Of a DNA stretch of 64,000 nt, positions 1 through 8,441 are shown one piece after another. The notes below the pieces were generated by a model. That model saw only the letters and a list, made by a program, of their open reading frames with translations. It was not told the origin of the DNA and did not search any database. The position numbers and the translations under genes are program-made. Source of the DNA: Hyphomicrobiales bacterium (GTDB lineage Bacteria > Pseudomonadota > Alphaproteobacteria > Rhizobiales > Beijerinckiaceae); NCBI GenBank assembly GCA_027484655.1, contig JAIXSM010000027.1:186001-250000 (forward strand), read 5' to 3'. Position 1 is the first letter of the stretch; each line of letters begins with the position of its first letter.

Positions 1-550
1 TTATTGTTGTACTCACCTTGCATTACTATTTGTGCATAGGCGCCCGGAGAGCCACAAAACTGCACAACGAAGACCGCCGCCAAAGCTGAAAAAAGAGGTT
101 GCGGCCACCTGAGCTGACAATTCCCGAACAGACGCATATCCGCAAATCCTCTACGTGCTTGCACCATCTCATTTTTTCTGAGTTTATAGTTTGGATTTTA
201 CGTTAGCAAGTATGCGAAGAACTCCGGAATTGTCCTCGTTCTTGATCCCCCCGTTGCCACCCGCAGCTGCGTTTTGAAGCTGGAAAATGTAATGCAACAT
301 TGAGATCTGGCGCGCGATGCGGCTGTCAATGCGATGCGCGCTCCCCGTCTTCTTCCGTGATTGGTTATGGCGGTTCCACCGCTGATCGCGACACCCGGAA
401 GGGCCGCCGGGCCGTGACGCCGCAACCCGAGAGAAGCAACGGCTCTGGCCTTGTTCGCGCGTCGCTTCCCCCGCCCATCAGGGCAAAGCCAACACCGGAA
501 ACGAACTCAGACCTGCGCAAAACTGGGGGTAACGTCAGGAGGGTCGCCGT
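1..550. other. No recognisable gene; AT-richer left edge
   Basis: The first roughly 230 bases are visibly richer in A and T than the rest of the left half of the window. The only open frames here are short, lack a ribosome binding site and encode arginine/serine-rich translations typical of chance frames in high-GC DNA. I see no tRNA, repeat or promoter I can defend. The stretch may be intergenic or the decayed end of something lying outside the window. Confidence 0.5.
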
Positions 551-937
551 TCACCGCAAGATCGCAAGCGCAAGCAGCGACGCCGAGGCGAGGCCAATCG
601 CTCCGAACGTGAGCGACATGCCGCCTACACGAAACCGGAAATCCTCGTTTGGTCGTGACATGCCGTAAGCGTGGAGCGCGCGGCCGCCCAAAAGCATCAG
701 TCCCAGAATGTGGATCCAAACGCCTGCGACGCCCTTCAGCTCCACCATGGCGATCAGCAGCAGCGCGAGCGGCGCATACTCCGCGAAGTTGGCGTGAACG
801 CGCATCGCCCGTTCAATAGTCTCATCCCCCTGTGCGCCGACCGCCACCTTGCGGCTTCGTCGCAGGCGGATGACGCGAACCGAGAGCGCAATGAACAGCA
901 GGCCGAGCAGGGCCGCATAGACCGGCGTGATCGTCAT
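551..937 (-). CDS. MAPEG family membrane protein
   Basis: A 128-residue integral membrane protein of the MAPEG family (membrane-associated proteins in eicosanoid and glutathione metabolism). Four hydrophobic segments are visible at about residues 5-22, 52-66, 72-88 and 107-127. The family motif RVHANFAEYAPLALLL lies between helices 1 and 2, around residues 46-61. Bacterial members of this size are usually annotated as YecN-like or glutathione-S-transferase-like proteins, but their substrates are largely unknown. The gene stands alone, divergent from the secreted-protein gene at 1065. Family assignment is firm; a biochemical function cannot be given. Confidence 0.85.
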   Translation of the reverse strand: MTITPVYAALLGLLFIALSVRVIRLRRSRKVAVGAQGDETIERAMRVHANFAEYAPLALLLIAMVELKGVAGVWIHILGLMLLGGRALHAYGMSRPNEDFRFRVGGMSLTFGAIGLASASLLALAILR

Positions 938-1064
938 TCTTCATCTTCCCCGACATGTTCGTTACGTGAACGGCTGATGAACGGGGCAGACATAGAGCGT
1001 TCAGGGCTCGGGCGATAGGTTCGTCTTCATGGAGAGGCCCGATGGCCTCGAGATGGAGGTCGAA

Positions 1065-1463
1065 ATGAGCATTGCCCGTAAATCGCTGACCGCCGCCCTT
1101 GGCGCCGCTGTGGTGGCGGGCGGGGCTCTCGTGTCCACAGGCGCGGAAGCCGGCCATCGCCACCATAGAGACCGCAGCGGCGCAGTAGTCGCCGGCGTCA
1201 TCGGGGGCCTCGCCGTGGGCGCCCTTGCCGCCGCCGTCGCGTCACGTCCCTCCCGCGCCTACGCCGACACCCATCATTATCCCGCTGGCGGTTACTACCC
1301 GTCGTCCGGCTACCACCCTGCCTACTCCGGTTACGCGCCGGCGACGAGTTGGCGTGACGGCCACGGGTATCAGCCGGTCCGTGAGTGCTACAAGGAGCGT
1401 CGCCAGGTGTACGACCGCTGGGGCAACTATATGGGTGTGCAGAAGGTCCGCGTTTGCCGGTAA
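1065..1463 (+). CDS. Small secreted protein with glycine/tyrosine-rich middle, unknown function
   Basis: A 132-residue protein with a clear Sec signal peptide (MSIARKSLTAALGAAVVAGG, cleavage near AEA-GHRHH). The mature protein starts with a His/Arg-rich patch, then a small-residue hydrophobic segment (GAVVAGVIGGLAVGALAAAV) resembling a glycine-zipper membrane stretch, then a Tyr/Gly/Pro-rich region. It ends with the only two cysteines (VRECYKERR and VRVCR), which could form a disulfide. The start at 1065 is preferred over an ATG at 1029 because GGAGGT lies four bases upstream. Similar small envelope proteins are common in Hyphomicrobiales; no function is assigned. A strong terminator follows at 1484. 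Confidence 0.7.
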   Translation: MSIARKSLTAALGAAVVAGGALVSTGAEAGHRHHRDRSGAVVAGVIGGLAVGALAAAVASRPSRAYADTHHYPAGGYYPSSGYHPAYSGYAPATSWRDGHGYQPVRECYKERRQVYDRWGNYMGVQKVRVCR

Positions 1464-1483
1464 CCCAACCCTGAGAGATGCGA

Positions 1484-1513
1484 AGCCCCGCCGGACCGCC
1501 GGCGGGGCTTTTT
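1484..1513 (+). terminator. Rho-independent terminator
   Basis: Perfect 10-bp stem AGCCCCGCCG / CGGCGGGGCT (1484-1493 with 1500-1509), a 6-base loop, and a run of five T ending at 1513. It ends the transcript of the small secreted-protein gene and separates it from the converging L,D-transpeptidase gene. Confidence 0.9.
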
Positions 1514-1537
1514 GCATGGGGTGGTTGCCGGACAGGC

Positions 1538-2929
1538 TCAGCGCGCTGTTGGCGCGTAGGCTGAAAGGCCCTCCGGCAACACCGGTTGTGCGCCCCGGAT
1601 CATGTCTGGCAAGGCCGAATTGCGCTGGGGTTGCTCTGGACGTTGCACATTGCGCTGTCCCGACGCGGCGGGCGTGCGGGCCGCGGGCGCGGGCGCGGGG
1701 GCTGGGGTTGGCGCGGCCGCAGCGGGAGCAGGCTCCTTCGACTGCCCCAGGCCAAGCCAGCGCATATAGAACGGAGCGGTCGCCTGTTCGGCAGGGGCGA
1801 AGGCGCGCGCCGGTTCGGGCGTTGGAGCAGCCTGGGCTGACGCGGGACGGGTGACCGGAACCGAGGATGTGTTTGGCGTTTGCCCCGCACGGGCTGTTGC
1901 GACACGCACAGCCGCGGACGTGGGGCGCACGTCCAGTGGAATCTCCACAGGCCCCTGGGCGAGCGCCTCCGGACGGCTCACCCACTCCACGTGGGCGAAT
2001 GAAGGATGCTGGCCCCCATCCTGGAATTTCAGCTTCACCGGCCTCACGCCGCTGGCGACGAGTTCCGCCACCTTCGCCTCGTCCCGCTTGCGCTTTTCGG
2101 CGACGAGACTGGCGATTTGCTCGTCCTGGCGCAGGGGTGGGCACGCGGCGTTGGGCTCGAGCGAGCCGCCGTTGGCGGGCGTGGCGTTGAAGACGTAACG
2201 GCGACCGCAGACCGCGACCTCAGGTTCGCGCTTCGTCACATCGAAGTGATCAACGCCCTCCCTGATCTCGTTCCAGAATTTCATGTTCGGGTCGAGGCGG
2301 TAGCGGGCCAGATTCTCCGGCGTGAACCGGAACGGGAGCGATTGCACCTGGATCGCGCGCTGTCCGCCCGCGAACGATTCGCGCGCAATGGCGAAGATTT
2401 CCGCCATCTGCTCGTCGGTCATCGAGAAACAGCCGGCGGACGAACAGGCGCCATGCACCATGATCGCGCTGCCGGTATAGCCGTGCGACCTGTCATAGGC
2501 GTTCGGATAGCCAACGTTGAACGACAGATAATAGGCGGAGTTCGGGTTCATCTGACCCGGGGCGACTGAATAGAAGCCTTCGGGCACCTGCCGGTCGCCC
2601 TCCCGCTTCTTCGGCCCCAGCTGGCCCGACCAGCGGCAGATCGGGTAGGTCTTCAGGTGCGCGTAGGTTCCATCAGCGCGCATCTTCCAGATTTCGAGTT
2701 CGCCTTCCTTCTTGTAGGCGCGCACGAGCATGGGAGCGCGCTTGTCGGTTCCCTTCTCGGCCATGAGGGCGAGGGTCGCCCGCGGAATGGGCTTGAACGC
2801 ACGGGCGGAGTCCAGCCCGCCGGTGTCCTGACAAGCTGTCAGGAAGAGAGCGGCCGCGCCGGCCAGCATCACCGCACGGGCCGGCTTCGAGAAGGAGGGA
2901 AGGGGCAGAAACTGTCTGAGACGCGCCAT
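1538..2929 (-). CDS. YafK-type L,D-transpeptidase lipoprotein with long Pro/Ala-rich tail
   Basis: A 463-residue predicted lipoprotein: signal sequence with lipobox LTAC (lipidated Cys33). The L,D-transpeptidase domain occupies about residues 65-250 and has the YafK/YkuD-type catalytic motif VHGACSSAGCFSM, with His159 and Cys167. Known relatives such as E. coli YafK/DpaA cut the murein-lipoprotein bond; other members make 3-3 peptidoglycan crosslinks, so the exact reaction is open. The C-terminal third (from about residue 330) is low-complexity Pro/Ala, nearly twice the length of YafK itself, perhaps spanning the periplasm. The ATG at 2929 is chosen; a GTG lies directly before it at 2932. It converges on the gene at 1065. 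Confidence 0.85.
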   Translation of the reverse strand: MARLRQFLPLPSFSKPARAVMLAGAAALFLTACQDTGGLDSARAFKPIPRATLALMAEKGTDKRAPMLVRAYKKEGELEIWKMRADGTYAHLKTYPICRWSGQLGPKKREGDRQVPEGFYSVAPGQMNPNSAYYLSFNVGYPNAYDRSHGYTGSAIMVHGACSSAGCFSMTDEQMAEIFAIARESFAGGQRAIQVQSLPFRFTPENLARYRLDPNMKFWNEIREGVDHFDVTKREPEVAVCGRRYVFNATPANGGSLEPNAACPPLRQDEQIASLVAEKRKRDEAKVAELVASGVRPVKLKFQDGGQHPSFAHVEWVSRPEALAQGPVEIPLDVRPTSAAVRVATARAGQTPNTSSVPVTRPASAQAAPTPEPARAFAPAEQATAPFYMRWLGLGQSKEPAPAAAAPTPAPAPAPAARTPAASGQRNVQRPEQPQRNSALPDMIRGAQPVLPEGLSAYAPTAR

Positions 2930-3040
2930 CACATCGCCAACCGGTGTATTTCCTTGCGACTTAACGGGATTGTCCTTTCACAAGGATTACCGCCCAACCG
3001 CCAAACTCGCTCACTTGGTGAACGCTACCTTAAGGTCGGG

Positions 3041-3094
3041 CGCAAGTCACGCTTGGAGCGCAAGTCACGCTGGCGGTGAAAGTCACGCGGGGCT
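3041..3094. repeat. Three tandem 18-bp imperfect repeats
   Basis: Units start at 3041, 3059 and 3077. The first two share CGCAAGTCACGCT exactly and the third keeps AAGTCACGC. They lie between the end of accA (3098, minus strand) and the start of the L,D-transpeptidase gene (2929, minus strand), so they fall within the upstream region of the latter and could bind a regulator. Confidence 0.7.
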
Positions 3095-3097
3095 GCG

Positions 3098-4051
3098 TCA
3101 GAGCTTGGAGCCTATGGCGAGAAACTTGTCAGCCCGCGCCGCGCGAATCTCGTCAGCCGACTTCCCGTCGAAACCGGCGAGCGCGCCCGCGATCGCACGT
3201 CCCGTCGCGTCGATGGTCGCCCGCACGTCCCGATGCGCGCCGCCTACCGGCTCGGGAACGATCTGGTCGATGATTCCGAACTTGAGCAGATCCTGCGCCG
3301 TGATCTTCATGGACATGGCCGCGTCCTCGCGACGCTTGCTGTCGCGCCACAGGATTGAAGCCGACGCCTCCGGCGAAGCCACGGTGTAGATCGAGTGTTC
3401 AAGCATCAGGACGCGGTTGGCGGTCGCAATCGCCACCGCCCCGCCTGAGCCGCCCTCCCCGACGATGACAGCCACGTTGGGGCTGCCAAGGCCCAGGCAG
3501 GCGTCGGTCGAGCGCGCGATGGCCTCCGCCTGGCCCCGCTCTTCCGCGTCAATCCCAGGGAATGCGCCCGCGGTGTCGACGAGCGAGACCACAGGCAGAT
3601 TGAACCGGTCGGCCAGCTCCATCAGCCGCACCGCCTTGCGGTAGCCTTCTGGCCGCGCCATGCCGAAATTGTGCCTCAGGCGACCTTCCGTGTCGTAGCC
3701 CTTTTCCTGCCCCATGATGCAGATGGGCCTACCGTAAAGGCGACCGAAGCCGCCGACGATCGCCTCGTCCTCGCCGAACTTCCGGTCGCCGGCGAGCGGC
3801 GTGAAATCCTCGATCAGGTCGCGGATATAGTCCTGGAAATGCGGACGGTCCTGATGGCGCGCCACAAGCGTCTTCTGCCACGGCGTCAGTGCGCCGTAGA
3901 GGTCCGCCAGGGCCTTGGCCGCCTTGGCCTCGAGGCGCGAGAGTTCATCGCCGATGGCGATGCCGCCATCGCGCTCGGCCACGGACCGTAGCTCCTCCAC
4001 CTTCGCCTCAAGCTCGGCGACCGGCTTTTCGAAATCGAGATATGCGCGCAT
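3098..4051 (-). CDS. accA: Acetyl-CoA carboxylase carboxyltransferase subunit alpha
   Basis: AccA, the alpha half of the carboxyltransferase that moves the carboxyl group from biotin to acetyl-CoA, giving malonyl-CoA for fatty acid synthesis; it works as an alpha2beta2 complex with AccD in the cytosol. The N-terminus RAYLDFEKPVAELEAKV, the central IMGQEKG, DTAGAFPGIDAEERGQ and GEGGSGGAVAIA motifs are all canonical. Starting at the ATG at 4051 gives 317 residues, the usual family length; the TTG at 4063 would add four residues without parallel. The gene is monocistronic here, with ispG upstream on the same strand after a gap of about 90 bases. Confidence 0.97.
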   Translation of the reverse strand: MRAYLDFEKPVAELEAKVEELRSVAERDGGIAIGDELSRLEAKAAKALADLYGALTPWQKTLVARHQDRPHFQDYIRDLIEDFTPLAGDRKFGEDEAIVGGFGRLYGRPICIMGQEKGYDTEGRLRHNFGMARPEGYRKAVRLMELADRFNLPVVSLVDTAGAFPGIDAEERGQAEAIARSTDACLGLGSPNVAVIVGEGGSGGAVAIATANRVLMLEHSIYTVASPEASASILWRDSKRREDAAMSMKITAQDLLKFGIIDQIVPEPVGGAHRDVRATIDATGRAIAGALAGFDGKSADEIRAARADKFLAIGSKL

Positions 4052-4140
4052 GAAGCTCAACAAAGGCCCGTGAGCCGGGCGGAGGCCGGAAACTGACTTT
4101 TCGAGCCCTTGAAGTCAAGGCGAGGGCTCTTCCCGCCGGA

Positions 4141-5433
4141 TTATCCCCGGTCGGCGGCGCCGAAACGCCGTTCGATGTAGTCGGCTACGATGCCCTTGAA
4201 CTCGTCGGCGATCCCGGCGCCGCGCAGCGTCAGCGCCTTTTCCCCGTCGATGAAAACGGGAGCGGCCGGCGTCTCGCCCGTGCCCGGCAGGCTAATGCCG
4301 ATGTCAGCGTGTTTGGACTCGCCGGGGCCATTCACAATGCAGCCCATGACGGCCACATTCAGGCTCTCCACGCCAGGGTAGGTCTTGCGCCACTGCGGCA
4401 TCGAGTCGGAGATCCAGGTCTGGATGTCCCGGGCGAGTTCCTGAAAGACCGTCGATGTGGTGCGCCCGCACCCGGGGCAGGCCGCAACAAGCGGCACGAA
4501 GGTGCGAAAGCCCATGGTCTGGAGCAACTCCTGCGCAACCTTTACCTCGAGGGTGCGGTCGCCGCCGGGCTCGGGCGTCAGCGACACGCGGATCGTGTCT
4601 CCGATTCCCTCCTGAAGCAGGATCCCCATCGCCGCCGAAGAGGCGACGATACCCTTGGTGCCCATGCCCGCTTCCGTCAGGCCCAGATGCAACGCGTAGT
4701 CGCAGCGGCGGGCCAGCATCCGGTAGGCCGCGATCAGATCCTGCACCGCAGACACCTTTGCGGAAAGGATGATGCGGTCGCGCGGGAGACCAATCTCTTC
4801 CGCCCGCTCCGCCGACCACAACGCGGAACGCACCAGCGCCTCGCGGGTGATCGCTCTGGCGTCCAGAGGCCGCGCCGAGCGGGCGTTCTCGTCCATCATC
4901 CCGGTCAGCAGTTCCTGATCGAGGGAGCCCCAGTTGGCGCCGATTCGCACCGCCTTGTCGTGGCGGATCGCGGTTTCGACGATAGCGCCGAACTGCCGGT
5001 CCTTCTTTTCGCGAAAGCCCACATTGCCGGGGTTGATCCGGTACTTGTCGAGCGCCTTCGCACAGTCGGGAAACTCGGCCAGAAGCTTGTGGCCGATATA
5101 GTGGAAGTCGCCGACGATGGGCGTGAAGACGCCCATTTTCAGCAGCTTCTCCTTGATGCGAGGCGTCGCGGCCGCAGCTTCAGCGCGGTCGACGGTGATG
5201 CGCACCACCTCCGAGCCTGCCCGCGCGAGCGCCGCGACCTGTCGCACGGTCGCGTCCACGTCGGCCGTGTCCGTGTTGGTCATGGACTGGACGACAATGG
5301 GCGCCCCGCCGCCCATGACCACGGATCCTGGACCCTCGCCCACGCGCACTCCGACACACTGCCGCCTCTGGGCGGGCGCCGCTTCAATGGCGCAGTCGGC
5401 GATGGGCGCGTGGAGGGCTTCGGTGACTGTCAC
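4141..5433 (-). CDS. ispG: 4-hydroxy-3-methylbut-2-en-1-yl diphosphate synthase (flavodoxin)
   Basis: IspG (GcpE), a [4Fe-4S] enzyme of the non-mevalonate isoprenoid pathway that converts 2-C-methyl-D-erythritol 2,4-cyclodiphosphate to HMBPP. The 430-residue protein has the expected N-terminal TIM-barrel ([20 protein letters not shown]) and the C-terminal cluster-binding part, with ACPGCGRTT supplying two cysteines and [10 protein letters not shown] the third. The start is GTG at 5433, with AGGAG eight bases upstream. It is 12 bases downstream of the Fur-family gene and probably cotranscribed with it. ispA, later in the same isoprenoid route, is at 27,184. Confidence 0.96.
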   Translation of the reverse strand: MTVTEALHAPIADCAIEAAPAQRRQCVGVRVGEGPGSVVMGGGAPIVVQSMTNTDTADVDATVRQVAALARAGSEVVRITVDRAEAAAATPRIKEKLLKMGVFTPIVGDFHYIGHKLLAEFPDCAKALDKYRINPGNVGFREKKDRQFGAIVETAIRHDKAVRIGANWGSLDQELLTGMMDENARSARPLDARAITREALVRSALWSAERAEEIGLPRDRIILSAKVSAVQDLIAAYRMLARRCDYALHLGLTEAGMGTKGIVASSAAMGILLQEGIGDTIRVSLTPEPGGDRTLEVKVAQELLQTMGFRTFVPLVAACPGCGRTTSTVFQELARDIQTWISDSMPQWRKTYPGVESLNVAVMGCIVNGPGESKHADIGISLPGTGETPAAPVFIDGEKALTLRGAGIADEFKGIVADYIERRFGAADRG

Positions 5434-5445
5434 GGAGTTGGCTCC

Positions 5446-5961
5446 TCAGGTCGAATGATTGTGGGGAGCGTTGGCGCAGTCCGCGCACACGCCCAAGAGC
5501 TCAAGCATCTGCGACCGCCGCCGGAATCCCGCCTCGGCCGAGATGGCGTCGAGATCCGCCCTGACGGACGGGGAGGCGAATTCGCGCACCCGCCCGCAGG
5601 CGTCGCATATGAGAAACACAACTGGATCCGCTCCGTGGTGATGGCTGCCGCACGCCATGAAGGCGTTCCGGCTCGCAAGCCGATGCACGAGTCCGTGCTC
5701 GACCAGATAGTCGAGCGCCCGGTACACGGAGATGGGGGCCGGGCGACGGCCGTCAGCATCCACAAGCAGATCGATCATCTCGTAGGCGCCCAGCGGCTTG
5801 CCCGCCGCGCACAGCATGTCGAGAATGGCGCGCCGCCCCGGCGTGAGGTTCACCCGGTCGAGGTGCTCGCCATGCCCCTCGCAGCGTTCATGGGAATGCG
5901 ACCGCGCACTGGCCACTCGCCGGCGCGGGCTCCTGCGCGCAGGGGGCCTGACCTCGTTCAT
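5446..5961 (-). CDS. zur: Fur-family transcriptional regulator, Zur-like
   Basis: A 171-residue Fur-superfamily repressor. The N-terminal winged helix includes LTPGRRAILDMLCAAGKPLGAYEMIDLL and PISVYRALDYLVEHGLVHRL. The C-terminal metal/dimerisation half has CGSHHHG and two CxxC pairs (CDACGR and CADC), the structural zinc site. The basic N-terminal extension and the pattern match Zur (zinc uptake regulator) more than Fur or Irr, but znuABC is not present here to confirm it. ATG 5961 is chosen over TTG 5970. The AT-rich stretch directly before the start, reading GTTATATTGTTC on the minus strand, only loosely resembles an alphaproteobacterial Zur box, so autoregulation is a guess. Confidence 0.8.
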   Translation of the reverse strand: MNEVRPPARRSPRRRVASARSHSHERCEGHGEHLDRVNLTPGRRAILDMLCAAGKPLGAYEMIDLLVDADGRRPAPISVYRALDYLVEHGLVHRLASRNAFMACGSHHHGADPVVFLICDACGRVREFASPSVRADLDAISAEAGFRRRSQMLELLGVCADCANAPHNHST

Positions 5962-6079
5962 GGCGAACAATATAACGCGTGTCGTCGCGCCGCGCTAATG
6001 CGACGAGAGAAGTGGCGCCCATGCCGGCGCAGGCGCGGTATATAATTTCCGGATCGTGATCCAGGACGAAAGAAACGCC

Positions 6080-6865
6080 ATGAGCCTGAACGCCCGCTCC
6101 GCTCTTGTCACCGGCTCGACCAGCGGTATCGGCCTTGCCTGCGCCCGTGCGCTCGCCAGAGAGGGCGCCAACGTCTGCCTGAACGGGTTCGGCGACGCAG
6201 CCGCCATCGAAAACGAGCGCGCCGCGATCGAGCGCGAGTTCGGCGTGCGCTGCATCTACGATGGGGCCGACATGTCGAAGCCTGCCGAAATCGCGCGCAT
6301 GGTCGCCCGCGTCGAGGAGGCGTTCGGGGCTGTGGATGTGCTCGTCAACAACGCGGGAATCCAGTTCGTCTCGCCGGTCGAGGATTTCCCGCCGGAGAAG
6401 TGGGACCAGATCATCGCCATCAACCTGTCGTCGGCGTTTCACGCCATCCGCGCGGTCACGCCCGGCATGAAGCAGCGGCGGTGGGGGCGCATCGTCAATA
6501 CGGCCTCGGCGCACTCGCTGGTCGCCTCGCCGTTCAAGGCGGCTTATGTGGCGGCGAAGCACGGCGTCGTTGGCCTCACCAAGACCGTGGCTCTGGAGCT
6601 GGCGACGTTCGGCGTGACGGCGAACTGCATTTCGCCCGGATATGTCTGGACGCCGCTTGTGGAAAAGCAGATCCCCGACACCATGAAGGCGCGCGGCCTC
6701 AGCCGCGAGGAGGTGATCGAGAAGGTTCTGCTGTCGGCCCAGCCCACCAAGCAGTTCGTCACGGTCGATCAGGTGGCTGCGGCGCTGGTTTTCCTCTGCT
6801 CGGACGCAGCCTCACAGATCACAGGGACCAACATTTCAATGGACGGCGGCTGGACGGCGGCCTGA
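6080..6865 (+). CDS. bdhA: 3-hydroxybutyrate dehydrogenase (short-chain dehydrogenase)
   Basis: A 261-residue SDR enzyme that interconverts D-3-hydroxybutyrate and acetoacetate with NAD, linking polyhydroxybutyrate breakdown to central metabolism. Visible are the Rossmann motif TGSTSGIG (11-18), NNAG (90-93), catalytic Ser143, Tyr156 and Lys160 (TAS, YVAAK), and the C-terminal ITGTNISMDGGW. The segment around QFVSPVEDFPPEKWDQIIAINLSSAF and the PTKQFVTV loop are typical of the 3-hydroxybutyrate subgroup. ATG 6080 gives the standard length; a GTG at 6056 lies upstream. scoAB (33,292-34,660) would take the acetoacetate onward. Confidence 0.92.
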   Translation: MSLNARSALVTGSTSGIGLACARALAREGANVCLNGFGDAAAIENERAAIEREFGVRCIYDGADMSKPAEIARMVARVEEAFGAVDVLVNNAGIQFVSPVEDFPPEKWDQIIAINLSSAFHAIRAVTPGMKQRRWGRIVNTASAHSLVASPFKAAYVAAKHGVVGLTKTVALELATFGVTANCISPGYVWTPLVEKQIPDTMKARGLSREEVIEKVLLSAQPTKQFVTVDQVAAALVFLCSDAASQITGTNISMDGGWTAA

Positions 6866-6888
6866 TCCGGCGCGCCGGCCTGGGCCCG

Positions 6889-7545
6889 TCAGCGGAAGCG
6901 CCACACGCTGGTCCTCTTCAGATCCGAGTCCTCAAGGTCTCTGGTGACGGGGATGTCATAGGCGGCGACCGGCTTCAGCCGGTCCTGCTGGAGGTAGGAG
7001 CGGCCCGGATCGCCTATCAGCACAAGGGCCCCGCGGCCGGCCAGTTGGCCGAGCCAGTCAGTGACGCTTCGCGCCATGTCGCGCTCGTAGCTCACATCGC
7101 CGGCGAGCACGACATCCCAACCTTCATCCCTGCCAACCAGATCCTCGATCCGGATCGTCAGCGCCACGTGATTGGCGCAGGCGTTGAGCCCCATGGCGGC
7201 GCCGGCGAAGGGATCAAGGTCACAGGCTTCGACCGCGCGGGCGCCGGCCTTCGCGGCGGCGATTCCGACGAGGCCGGAGCCTGCGGCGAAATCCAGAACG
7301 CGCGCGCCCCGGACGGTTTCCGGATGGTCGAGCACATAGCGCGCCAGCGCCTGTCCGCCCGCCCACGGGAACGCCCAGAACGGCGGCGGCAGGCCGATCT
7401 CACCCAGTTCATCCTCGGTTTTGCGCCACAATTCGGTGGCCTCGTCAGCGACGTGCAACCGGATCTCGGGGGCGTACGGGACGGCCGCGAGACGCGTGTT
7501 GGCTGCGATGAAGCGCTGACGTTCATCGAGCGAGCGCGCGATCAC
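6889..7545 (-). CDS. Class I SAM-dependent methyltransferase, ETFB-lysine-methyltransferase-like
   Basis: A 218-residue class I methyltransferase. The SAM-binding motif is VLDFAAGSGLVGIAAAKAGA, followed by the acidic CDLDPFA and the post-motif GWDVVLAGDVSYE. This layout, with PPPFWAFPWAGGQALARYVLDHPE just before motif I, is that of the family containing mitochondrial ETF-beta lysine methyltransferase and its alphaproteobacterial homologues, often called nicotinamide N-methylase-like. The start GTG at 7545 overlaps the stop of the upstream isomerase gene as GTGA (7542-7545), implying translational coupling. The actual target protein is inferred, not seen. Confidence 0.8.
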   Translation of the reverse strand: MIARSLDERQRFIAANTRLAAVPYAPEIRLHVADEATELWRKTEDELGEIGLPPPFWAFPWAGGQALARYVLDHPETVRGARVLDFAAGSGLVGIAAAKAGARAVEACDLDPFAGAAMGLNACANHVALTIRIEDLVGRDEGWDVVLAGDVSYERDMARSVTDWLGQLAGRGALVLIGDPGRSYLQQDRLKPVAAYDIPVTRDLEDSDLKRTSVWRFR

Positions 7546-8327
7546 CGGCGCGCCGCCGCAAGCCAGCCGAGCCCATCCTCGGTGCGGGCGCGGGGCCGGT
7601 ACTCCGCCGCCGCCCACCCGGACCACCCCCGCGCCGCAAGAGCCTCAAAGATGGCCGTGTAGGCGACCTCGCCCTCGTCAGGTTCGCGCCGGTGCGGCAC
7701 GGATGCGAACTGCACGTGGCCGATCACATCCCAGTGCCGTTCGAGACGGCGGAGGAGATCCCCCTCCATGATCTGCACATGGTACAGATCGAACATCATC
7801 TTCAGCTGAGGCGCTCGCAGTTCCAGAATAATCTCGGCGGCTTCGTCCGAGCGCGAGAGAAAGTAGCCGGGCCTGTCGCGGGTGTTGATGGGCTCGATGA
7901 GCAGCACCACGCCGGCGCCTCTCGCCATGGCGCACGCGGCGTCAAGGTTCTGGAGATACGTCTCGAGCGCCCATGCGCGGTCCTGGGGCGCCGGACAGCC
8001 GGCCATCACATGGATGGTGGAGGCGCCGATCGCAACCGCCCACTCCAGCGCCTGATCCATGGCCCGGCGGAAGTCGTCCTCCCGGCCAGGAATGGCCGCG
8101 AGCCCGAATTCGCCAGCTTTTCCGGGCGCCGTGTTGAGGCCTGTCATCGGCAGGCCGTTGGCCGCAAGCCGCGCGCGCACCTCTTCCCGATCGAGATCGT
8201 ACGGAAAGTGGCACTCCACAGCCGTAAAGCCTGCGGCCCGCGCCGCATCGATGCGGTCGAGGAACGGCCGCTCGCAAAAGAGCATCGAGATGTTGGCGGA
8301 GAATTTTAGGCCGGCTGTTGTCATCAT
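7542..8327 (-). CDS. hyi: Hydroxypyruvate isomerase family protein
   Basis: A 261-residue TIM-barrel of the xylose-isomerase-like superfamily, close to hydroxypyruvate isomerase (hydroxypyruvate to tartronate semialdehyde). Motifs include KFSANISMLFCERPFLDRI at the N-terminus, GLNTAPGKAGEFGLAAIPGRE, LLIEPINTRDRPGYFL carrying a metal-binding Glu, and MMFDLYHVQIMEGD carrying Asp/His ligands. Length and motifs fit Hyi; the related OtnI (2-oxo-tetronate isomerase) is an alternative. Two adjacent ATGs at 8327 and 8324 follow GAGG. It overlaps the methyltransferase gene downstream by four bases. No glyoxylate carboligase gene is adjacent. Confidence 0.85.
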   Translation of the reverse strand: MMTTAGLKFSANISMLFCERPFLDRIDAARAAGFTAVECHFPYDLDREEVRARLAANGLPMTGLNTAPGKAGEFGLAAIPGREDDFRRAMDQALEWAVAIGASTIHVMAGCPAPQDRAWALETYLQNLDAACAMARGAGVVLLIEPINTRDRPGYFLSRSDEAAEIILELRAPQLKMMFDLYHVQIMEGDLLRRLERHWDVIGHVQFASVPHRREPDEGEVAYTAIFEALAARGWSGWAAAEYRPRARTEDGLGWLAAARR

Positions 8328-8441
8328 GAACCTCGGCGCCGAGCGTAGACGCAGCGCGTATTGCCCGCAAACCTCATCTTCTTGTCGCTGCGCGCCGGCG
8401 GGTGTTATGGCCAATGGTCCGCCACGGAGCCTTCGTCGCCC

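Noticed and set aside
5962-5976. Zur or Fur box before the Fur-family gene
   Set aside because: GTTATATTGTTC is only half symmetrical and fits the known boxes loosely; too weak for a feature.
4309-6045. Long plus-strand frame opposite ispG and the Fur-family gene
   Set aside because: It is antisense to two well-supported genes, is Arg/His-rich and has no domain; a typical shadow in high-GC DNA.
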